Shown here: positions 1 to 8,578 of the stretch, in pieces
Layout: each line of letters starts with the position of its first letter
How positions within the stretch are numbered: the stretch's first letter is position 1
DNA from: Gnetum montanum
Taxonomy: Eukaryota; Streptophyta; Gnetopsida; Gnetales; Gnetaceae
DNA length: 56,345 nt
Assembly (NCBI GenBank): GCA_015680685.1
Contig: MNCI01004505.1
Span: 623,571 to 679,915 of the forward strand
Direction: 5' to 3'
The notes under the pieces: model-generated
Told to the model about the DNA's origin: nothing
The model's input: the letters and a program-made list of their open reading frames with translations, nothing else
Database searches by the model: none
Translations under genes and position numbers: made by a program

Positions 1-158
1 CAAGACACTTTTCAAAGACAACATAAGCTCTTATATGGCAACCTAATAGAAGTCTAGATTGCACAAAATAGAGCTATAAGAGCAATCTAGAAAATCTCAA
101 AATTAAATGTCAAGCATGATACTATCTAAACCATTAGCTAAGCAACTAAGACAAAATG
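1..158 (-). other. Flank of element 1, probable tail of the older gypsy remnant
   Basis: This AT-rich stretch lies left of the target-site duplication of element 1. With element 1 removed it is contiguous with 8579 onward, where the minus strand encodes the end of an RNase H domain. It is therefore probably the next part of that old gypsy element read leftward. I could not read a clear protein in it. It holds a small imperfect inverted repeat around 57-92 (gattgca...agcaatc). Confidence 0.35.
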
Positions 159-163
159 AGAAG

Positions 164-1008
164 TGATGGGACGTGATATTGCGTCCGCCGCAATATCGCA
201 TCCCCCGCGATATCGCATCCCCCACGATATCTCGTACGCGATATCGCAGTCCGTCACAATGTCTATAAATAAGAAGCGGCTCTCCCTTGTTTCACAATTA
301 GGAGTTAGATTGTAGCAAAGCTCTGGTAGTTTAATCCCTCCAGAGATAGATTATTTTCCAGATTATTTTCCAGTGTCTGCCCGTAGTGTGGTGAATGTAA
401 TTGTACAGAATCCTTTATTCAAGTGTGACGTACTTGGACACGCACATGATTGGAAATAAAGGTCAAGATTACTTCATCATTGTAGCATTCACTTTGTTAT
501 TTATTTATTTATTTAATTTTTATTTACTACTTTCTTAATTAGTCTCTCACCCTTATCTCCTAGTAACGCAGAATGAGTACGACTTGGTTACGAGCATTTA
601 AGTGTGACTACTTGGTAACCCAGTGGCGTACCTAGCATCTGCACTTGGTAATACTATTGGTAGTCATGCACAAAGTCCAAGATGTGTATGGATGATCAAG
701 GAATGGATGCTCATCGCACTTAGGCTAGATTAGACTCTCTTACCCTTTTCCTCCTAGCTTAGCTTAGTTAATATTATTTTCCACTGCCTTCAGAAGTAGC
801 ATTAGAATTAAGAACACATCATACACCTCACTCTAGACTAAACCATACGTGACAAAGCTAATACTAGTCCAGGTGGAAAGACAGCGGATTGTGACCTAAG
901 GATAACTGTCTAGGTGTCACAACTAGTCCATCTGCGGAGTTCGATCGGATCGTGTGTGAGAATGCTTGTATTCGTATGGATGAGTGTAGGGGTATCTTGT
1001 CACTCATA
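164..1008 (+). repeat. 5' LTR of element 1
   Basis: Matches the 3' LTR at 7747-8573 along its length. The U3 carries palindromic gatatcgc repeats, the TATA box is tataaat at 264-270, and the polyadenylation signal AATAAA is at 455-460. A short tandem duplication (agattattttcc, about 346-371) is absent from the 3' LTR. The 3' end is altered: after cactcat the expected catca and primer site are missing. Confidence 0.85.
170..270 (+). promoter_or_regulatory. U3 palindromic array and TATA box (type A)
   Basis: About four irregular copies of a palindromic unit built on CGATATCG and GCGTACGC precede a TATA box (tataaat, 264-270). The same arrangement recurs in the LTRs at 7747, 21660, 28209 and 55807. 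This position defines the LTR promoter of the family. The repeats look like binding sites for a dimeric protein, but the factor is unknown. Confidence 0.65.
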
Positions 1009-1286
1009 AACTACCATCAAACAAAAATGATTCGACACACAAACACAACAATTGAATAATAGGACACGCCAACAACATCCACCACCTACCATAGTAGGAC
1101 CTCAAGGCATTAGCCAATCCTAGGACATCAATATCTGGCATGGACAACGATACCATTTTATGCCATCTACTAACCCAATATCTGTAGGGTCTAGGATGGA
1201 TCACCATCCTCTCTTAGTGCTCACCTAGCATAAAGAGGCAAAAAAATCATGATGTACCTACTATTTCATAACAGCCAAGGTATTGA
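1009..1286. other. Unrecognised segment where primer site and gag start should be
   Basis: In element 2 the 5' LTR is followed by a tRNA-Asp-like primer site, a leader and the first 130 or so gag codons. Here 278 bp of unrelated sequence lie in that place and end at a single N (1287), after which gag resumes in mid-domain. It could be an insertion and deletion in the element or a wrong assembly join. I see no coding potential or known repeat in it. Confidence 0.5.
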
Positions 1287-1287
1287 N

Positions 1288-2870
1288 TACTCGTTGGCCA
1301 AGTAAAAGTATGATATAGATTGTTAAAACCAAATTTGATACGACGTTGGTCAATGATGGTAAAGGTGTTTAACAAAAAATATCAAACCTAGGCAAGAGTG
1401 TCAGCCTTGAGGAAACAAATCCAAGGATGGAAACAAGCACAACATGAACCCTTGGACATGGACTTAGAAAGATATTATGCACTATTAAACAATTGTCCAG
1501 GCCACGGGTTTTCCGAGGAAAGGCTAATGTACCATATTATTGATGGGTTGTGTAATGAAACAAGAGAGACCTTAGGAATGTATGCCCAAGGTCAACTATA
1601 CGAACTACGAACCCATCAATTCCAACAGCTTATTAAGCGGGTAGCAAAAGAAGAAGGAGATATGGCTAGATGGGAGAGTGTTGAAAAACATCAACAAGAC
1701 CAAAAAATCAACTCAACAAAGGTCCATGATCATAAAAAGGAGAAATCAACTAATCTCAAGGTGGAAACATCATCTTTGCCAATACAATAAACATTAGAAG
1801 AAGCTCAGGCAAAGATTAATAAGATGTTGGAATGGACGTATCAAAAGTGTGAAGAATTTATCAACAATATTGGAGATAGAGTTTTGAAAACCCAAGAAGT
1901 AGGACAAAATAGTAGACAATCGAAAAGAAGGAATAAGAAGAAGAAGAGCTCAACTGCCAATCATACGTACAAATGCAACATATGCCTATACGATCACCCC
2001 AAGGGCCAATGCCCAATATTGTTACATTTACATGAGCATTAGGGAAATACGTTACATCCAGAGTTCGTACAAAGGTACTATGTTCGATCATAGTGGCAAC
2101 AATCCTAGTCGTGGGGGAGACCACCACTAGACTGGAGACACCCTTCATATCATCCGACTCTAAATGCTTATCATGTTCAACATCTTGTTTCTCCAACTGG
2201 GCCAACGTACTTTATCTCACCACAGTACTATTCTCCACAATACTACCAAACCATGCCTCCAACACACCCATCACCTTGTGCACCTTATACTCCTCCTAAC
2301 ATTCAACATTCTCATCCTTTCCCTCCTTCCACAGTGCCACCAACTATTCCTAAGGTGTCTACATCATAGCAACAACCCACAAAAAGTACTTGTGCTACTA
2401 CTACCAACAACAGTGAGAAACCTCCTCAACATCCAAAGCGTCCTTTCTTTAAACACGGCCGTAAGAAGGGACAACATAATTCATAGGCCACTGCATCTTC
2501 CAACTCAGCACAAGTCCCACATTGTGGTGCACCCTTAACTTCAAATCCAACGCCTCATGTAACTTCATCAGGGCCACCAATTAACACTCCGACAACCATA
2601 CGGCCCAATGAACACAACCATGGGAGGCATCAACCCAATCCTTGCATACCATCTAATGGTCACAAATATCATAGTGGGTCAACTCGTTACCTGGGAACTA
2701 CATCATATAAATTGCCCCACTATGCTTACTATAATCAAGTGTGTGAACCTTGAGGGGATAAGTATGACCGGGCCCTAATACTTCCAACATGCAAGGATCC
2801 TAAACCTTCATTTATTAATCCTTGACATACTCAACCGTTTAGTTACGGGGGATATCCTCCATTTTACTAA
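1288..2870 (+). pseudogene. gag: gag pseudogene of element 1 (N-terminus missing)
   Basis: The protein is the capsid/nucleocapsid polyprotein of a gypsy element, which would build the cytoplasmic virus-like particle. The visible part starts inside the Retrotrans_gag (capsid) domain, near the element 2 motif QAKVWYRSLKPN, and continues through an open stretch at 1398-1790. A zinc knuckle follows at 1974-2012 with spacing CX2CX3HX4C (C-N-I-C...H-P-K-G-Q-C), one residue shorter than the usual CX2CX4HX4C. A basic lysine-rich patch precedes it and a proline/threonine/histidine-rich tail follows. The reading frame has stops and at least one frameshift after 2040. It ends at a TAA near 2868-2870, shortly after a G-rich stretch also seen at the end of the other pol-less gag genes. 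It is not functional. Confidence 0.8.
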
Positions 2871-4312
2871 CAAGCAGGATTAATAAATATTTTTCAATTT
2901 TCTTTAATTTACAACTTTTTGTTTTTCAGTTTTTCAATTTTCAACTTTTTGTTTTATCTTTTTATCTTTTTTTTGTTTTTGTCTTTTTATGTTTTTGTAA
3001 GTAATCTCATCTATGAATAAAACACTCATGTGGATCATTGGTCGAGGTGTGTTCTATGTTATTAAGTCATGAGTGATCAATTATTTGGAACAGTGAGCCC
3101 ATTACACCCACTCATCCACTCTATAAATGTTCAGTTTTGTTCACGGGTACAATGATATTCTTGAAATTCTTAAAACTTAAAATTAATTTTGTNATGATAT
3201 TCTTGAAATTCTTAAAACTTAAAATTAATTTTGTGTTCATTGTACCAAGAATGAAGAAGGATGGACCAAAAGGGATGATTAGGGTGTGATGTCAAGGGGA
3301 CTTGCGGATTCTCTTTGGTGACCTCTGTGGGAGTTATCATGCAAAGTGGTCATACTAAGATCCTTGTAGATATAATGAAAAATGGGAGTAGGAGTAATCA
3401 AACGAGCACTCAAAAATCAAATGTTCTTCTAGGGTGTTCCATTGGAAAGACATACACCCATGCCTAAAGGTTGGAAGCTTCTCTGGATTCAGTTTCGAAA
3501 AAAGAAAAAGAAAACAAAAAGCAACAGAAAAACAAAGTACCACAAAACAAAAGTCACTCCTCCCTTGAATAAAATGCCAAGTGATCGTATGCCTTGTTGT
3601 TATGGTGCTCTTATAGTTGCTCATCATGGGATGAAACAATGTGATGTCACTGATTAGGAGGAATGGACTTGGTCCTAATCTTGGAACGATGGGTTAATGA
3701 CATATTAATCATGCTTTACACACGGGATTCATTATGCCCTAGGTCAGTTACCTCATGTCCCAATCTCTACGATCCCTTTCTATAGTTCATCTCATCTCAC
3801 TGTTCATGTAATTGTAGCTTGTGTCCCATGTAGCATAGAATTCTCATCTCATTCTAGTGATATTTACATGTGTGTATTTTGTGAAGTTAGTGCGGATTAC
3901 ATTTAACCCTTCTAGTGCCCATGGACACTTTAAGTGTGGTTACACAAGGGCATTCTAGGTTGGAACCTGCTTTGGGGAGGACCCACTTGTGTAATTTTTT
4001 TTGTGATCCTTACTAACGACATAGCTCACACACACCATTTCTTACCCTCAGCTTAATTTTCAATTGATTTTCTTTCCCTATTATTATCCCTCTAAATTTA
4101 ACGTTCCAATGTACCATTCCATACCCTTTTTTCTTACCACCCAGGGTTTTATTGATAGAATTCACATCATCATCATTAATGATGCCTTTTGATTTAATGA
4201 AATTGCCCTAGAACATTTTGATCATAGCTAATGTCCTTAATTTCTAACATTAATTTCAAAAAAATCATTAAAAAGTAGGTATTTTTATGGTTTCTCACAT
4301 CACTAGGGACAA
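2871..4312 (+). other. Conserved non-coding spacer of element 1
   Basis: The spacer begins with a T-rich tract (about 2885-3000). It then holds blocks that recur in elements 2, 3, 5 and 6: one around 3300-3400 (translates as ...TKILVDIMKNG but with stops around it), one around 3540-3660, and a block at about 3940-4000 containing ggttggaacctgctttgggg. No single frame stays open in all copies, so I call it non-coding. A perfect 41-bp repeat (3152-3192 and 3194-3234) flanks the N at 3193 and is most likely an assembly artefact. Confidence 0.6.
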
Positions 4313-4370
4313 GATATCGCATATGCGATGTATCATACACGATATCGCGTCCCAACCGCCTATAAATAGG
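4313..4370 (+). promoter_or_regulatory. Internal promoter-like block upstream of ORF2
   Basis: Palindromic gatatcgc/cgatatcgcg repeats like those of the element's own U3 are followed directly by a TATA box (cctataaatagg, TATA at 4361-4367). It lies about 470 bp before ORF2 and far from either LTR. Equivalent blocks sit at the same place in elements 3, 5 and, decayed, 6. It probably drives a separate ORF2 transcript. Confidence 0.6.
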
Positions 4371-4538
4371 TACCCCCGTCGCAACACTTAGCATTATTTT
4401 GTCATTCACATGGGAGGAGTTTTTGAAATTTTTCTCTACAACTTGCAATTACATGACCCCTACTTTTCTCACTATATCTTACTCGCTAGTCCTCCAATTT
4501 TAATTCCATTTGAACCTGTTTGAACTCGGAGTGTTCAG

Positions 4539-4556
4539 CTTAGTCATGGGGGAGAG
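4539..4556 (+). other. Internal polypurine-tract-like sequence
   Basis: CTTAGTCATGGGGGAGAG closely copies the true 3' polypurine tract of this family (CTTAGTCATGGGGGTA before the 3' LTR of element 2). Equivalent sites lie before ORF2 in elements 3 and 6. By analogy with the central polypurine tract of some retroviruses it could prime a second plus strand. That role is inference. Confidence 0.5.
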
Positions 4557-4813
4557 ACACTTGCTGAAAACTGCCTATATTTTTTGAAATTTACCATCAC
4601 CCAAAGGACATCAATTAGGGTAATTAACTTTAACACTTAGAATAATTGTGCCTAAAAATCATATAACCCTTAGGTATATCGAGAAATTAAACATGGAAAC
4701 CACCTAAGTCACAGGATCCATTATTTCAAACTTTCCGGTACTATCACATGTGATAACATAAGATCTTTAATTAAGGCAAGTAGTAAGGTATAACTTAACT
4801 TTAAAAACACCCT

Positions 4814-4841
4814 TACTAACACTTGACCCATGTGATTGCAG
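4814..4841 (+). promoter_or_regulatory. Splice-acceptor-like site before ORF2
   Basis: A perfect TACTAAC branch-point-like motif (4814-4820) is followed 21 bp later by tgattgcag, then ORF2. TACTAAC is also perfect before ORF2 in elements 2 and 3, and all five ORF2 copies are immediately preceded by an AG. This suggests that ORF2 is translated from a spliced RNA. Confidence 0.5.
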
Positions 4842-7595
4842 AAAGGCCCCGAAATGTGCATAATAGGAGGGTCCTACTCAAGGTGGAAAGAAACGATCTC
4901 GGAGAGGTGGAAGACAAGGTCCTGCTGGACAACATACAGAATAGGAGGAGCAATCATTTAGCATCCATCAAGAAGAACCTCCTACTGGATGGTCTGAGCA
5001 AGCAAAAGGTGGAGCTGCTGCTGTGCCTAAATCAGGACAACAACTCATGTTGCCCCTAGAATGTGTTCAAGCTATTCATGAGAATTCCACAATCACTACG
5101 GTGATTGTGGAGTTGAACTTCGAATCCTTTGTAGAGTTCACTCCTGAGGCCATTAGGGATCTCCCTTATGGCCTATCCTCTCTAAAAGTAGTGCCTAGTA
5201 CCTAGGAGAGACATACCAGTTTTGGCACAATAAGGAGCAAGGCACCACTGTTAATATTTGTGGTGTGACAGTTGACTTCTCTGCATAGGCCATTTCGGAA
5301 GTGTTAAACCTTTCGAATACAGGGCCCAAGGTTGCTCCATTATCCACCCGTTCAGATCCCAATGTGTGAAAGGATTGGTTAGATAAGGCTTATGGTAGGG
5401 ACAAAGCATTTAGTGAATTGACAACGAAAGAGATAATTTACTTCAAAATCGGAACATATCACCTCTTCCCCACAAAAGGCTTAAAAAGGATATCCACGTA
5501 TGCGGCTAGAGGATGTGTAGTGTTGATGGGAAAGGTTAATGCTAACCTACCCCATCTATATTTGACAAAGATACTGAGGTGGTTCGAAGAACGAAAGACA
5601 GGGAAGATGGCGTTGTCTTTCCCCTGTCTTATCAGAAAGCTTTGCCAACATGCTGGTATTCGGGGATACACCAATGACATCCTTCGAAAGGCCCAGAATG
5701 CTTCATATGTTGAATTGCTGAAAGTGCCAGCTCCAAGGAAAAGCACTGGTGAAGAGATGGGACCCAAACAAGAAGAAGAATAGATGGTTGGACCCAGTCA
5801 ACCTCCAACCATAGGTCCCAACCAACAATAGGAAGTAGGGCCCAGCACAGGCCAGGATCAACTACCATCACCGCAAGACTACAGACCATCGATGAGCCAT
5901 CGTAGGGCCATCGCTGAGATAGTCAATTAGGGAAGTCGTGATGATGCAAACCTCTTCCACATCATTGATGATGCCATACAACCTACACTTTCATTAGATC
6001 GTACAAGGGGTGAATTATCCATTCAAATAGGAGGAGGGGACAGTAGATGGTCACAACAAATCTCAAGAAAAGCAACATCTTTTTAGGTGTAGTTAGAGAT
6101 TGGTGAAGGGGCCACTGTGGTGGTCATGCAACACCAAAATGCCACGGGAGCTGCAGAAGTGGTCACAGATCACATCATAGAATCTTTCAATGTACCTGTT
6201 GTGCCACCAATAGATCTCTTAGGAGCAGGAGATACTCAAACTCTGGCCGGAACCTCAATGACTCCTACAGAACATGAAGATGTACTTGATAGATTGCTTC
6301 AAATAGGGTAAGTAATGACATCCCTATTTGACATCCCTTAGGATGTCATAGTAATTCAATCATATCTCATTTCCACAAAGGGGAATCTGGTCATATCCAA
6401 AGTAAGGGTTGAGCATGCTAAAGCTGAAGTGTAGAAACTACAAGAGCAACTCGTGGCCTTATAAGTAGCACAGCGGGATCCTCTACAATTTGTTCCCACA
6501 TACCAACTAGAAAATTTTAGAACGGAGCAACTAACAAAGTTAATAATAGAGAATAAAAAGGTGATGAAAGAAAAGGATACGGCTATTTGGGATGCCTCCA
6601 CATCACAAGCGCAAACCCATGCACATCTTAAGGCACTCAATGCCTTAGAAGAAGAAAACAGGCAGTTGGTTGCAGACAATCTTCGGTTGACCACTGTAGA
6701 AAAGCAAAAGAACATTCTCGATGAACACTTTCATCAATTACAAGAACAATTCATCCAGGTCAACTAAGATGTGAGCTGTTTAGCCAAATAAAATCGATCC
6801 CTCTCAATGAAGGAGGTATGCGCAATTCGCCAAAAGTCAGCAATTGAGATAAGTGCATGGCAGAATGAGGCTAAACGACACGAGAAGCTGAAGGAGCACT
6901 TCCATGATTAGGTGGGGATGCACAAACAAATCCTAGAGAAGGAGATCCATATTTCCAAAGCTCAAATCAACAATATCAATGCTCAACACACTAATTGGTG
7001 GGCCATATTGGATACATATGCCTTCTCCCACCAAGCGGAAGTTAAGAACCGGGACCTGCAGATTCAAAACTTGATAAAATACATGGAGTTGGACAACCTT
7101 AGATATACCAACATTTCCATGTTAATAGTAGGATGCCCGAGGTTAGAGCTTGAGTAGCAAGTAGCTTCCACCCACATCAAATATGAAGTAGAATTTGTAG
7201 AGCGCAAGAAGCTGGTTGAGAAACTAGATGTCACAAATTTTGAACTTGAGGTGGTAAAAGCAAGCTACCAAGGACAAAAAGACATTGCAACTGACTTGGC
7301 TTGATGGCTAACGAACCTTCACAAATACAAGAACAAATTCAGAGCCTATGAGAAGGAACGACAGGTGTTCATGGGGTGGTATGTCAAAGCCAACCAGATG
7401 TTCCCGCAACTACCCTGTCCGTTGGAGGTGTGGACTCCATCAAACATTGGAACACTAGCATGGACGGCACAAGACCCTTGGACCAAAGAGGAGAAGCTCC
7501 AGGCCATACTTCAATGCCATCAAGCTTCAAAGCCTGGAGCACATGACAAAGGGAAAGCGCCCATGGAGGAGCCACTGCCACGAGGAACTACATGA
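4842..7595 (+). pseudogene. ORF2 of element 1: plant-transposon-protein-like domain plus long coiled coil
   Basis: Reading across stops and frameshifts gives a protein of about 918 codons. The start codon that other copies show as ATGGC(N)CC is destroyed here. Residues about 70-305 resemble the 'putative plant transposon protein' domain (PF20167 from memory, unchecked), with FPTKGL..STYAARG, ILRWFEERK and LSFPCLIRKLCQHAGI. A Pro/Gln-rich linker follows, then a segment containing TPTEHEDVLDRLLQ (about 477-490). A long, charged, heptad-rich region (about 507-820) looks like a coiled coil. The C-terminus holds a conserved W..PSNI.TLAW....PW.KEEKLQ block. The product may be a structural or accessory protein of the particle, or act in the nucleus; its function is unknown. 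It lies between the internal promoter and the 3' LTR. Confidence 0.7.
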
Positions 7596-7731
7596 GCTCC
7601 AAATTTTTATAGTTGTAGCATTTTTCTGTGTTGTGTCTTCCCACACTGCAGCATTTTTCCATTTATTTTTCCATCAATAATCCCATACCTATCTACTATG
7701 TAATCACTGTAACTCGAGGACGAGTTTTTAT

Positions 7732-7746
7732 TCAATCGTGGAGGTA
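7732..7746 (+). other. 3' polypurine tract of element 1
   Basis: tcaatcgtggaggta lies immediately before the TGATG of the 3' LTR and is a mutated form of the family tract AGTCATGGGGGTA. It would prime plus-strand synthesis in reverse transcription. Confidence 0.65.
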
Positions 7747-8573
7747 TGATGGGATGCGATATCGCATGGGTCGTGATATCACGTCCACCGCGATATCACG
7801 TCTTCCCCTGCGATATCACATACCCGATATCGCAATCTACCGCAATGTCTATAAATAAGAATAAGCTCTCCCTTATTTCACAATTAGGAGTTAGATTGTA
7901 GCGAAGCTTTGGCAGTTTGATCCCTTCAGAGATAGATTATTTTCCAGTGTCTGCCCGCAGTGTGGTGAATGTAATTGTATGGCATCCTTTATTCGAGTGT
8001 GACATACTTGGACATGCACATGATCAACAATAAAGATCGAGATTACTTCATCATTGTAGCATTCAATTTATTATTTATTTATTTATTTAATTTTTATTTA
8101 ATACTTTCTTAATTAGTCTCTCATCCTTATCTCCTAGTAACGCGGAATGAGTACAACTTGATTACGAGCATTTAAGTGTGACTACTTGGTAACCCAGTGG
8201 CATACCTAGGATCTGCGCTTGGTAATCCAAGTGGTAGTCATGCACGAAGTCCAATATGTATACGGATGATCAAGGAATGGATGCTCATCGTACTTAGGCT
8301 AGATTAGACTCTCTTACCTAGCTTAGCTTAGTTAATATTACTTTCCACTGCCTTCAGGAGTAGCGTTAGAATTAGGGACACATCATACACCTCACTCTAG
8401 ACTAAACCATACGTGACAAAGCTAATACTAGTCTAGGTGGGAAAGCAACGAACTATGACCTAAGGATAATTGTCTAGGTGCCACAACTAGTCCGTCTGCG
8501 GAGTTCGACTGGATCGTGCGTGAGAACGCTCGTATTCGTATGGTTGAGTGTAGGGGTATCTCGCCACTCATCA
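7747..8573 (+). repeat. 3' LTR of element 1
   Basis: 827 bp, TGATGG...CATCA. The U3 palindromes are at about 7752-7845, the TATA box at 7850-7856, an AATAAA polyadenylation signal near 8028-8033, and a paired CTTGGTAAYCC motif near 8186-8235. The 5-bp duplication AGAAG follows at 8574-8578. Confidence 0.9.
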
Positions 8574-8578
8574 AGAAG

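Larger units (their letters stand above)
164..8573 (+). mobile_element. Element 1: pol-less Athila/Tat-like LTR retrotransposon
   Basis: The element is bounded by direct LTRs (164-1008 and 7747-8573) that begin TGATGG and end in CATCA, and by a perfect 5-bp duplication AGAAG at 159-163 and 8574-8578. Inside are a gag pseudogene, a spacer, an internal promoter-like block, ORF2 and a polypurine tract. No protease, reverse transcriptase, RNase H or integrase motif is present. Compared with the pol-bearing copy at 36247-49574, pol is missing between gag and spacer. It inserted into an older gypsy remnant on the opposite strand. Two single Ns (1287, 3193) mark likely assembly joins inside it. Confidence 0.9.
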
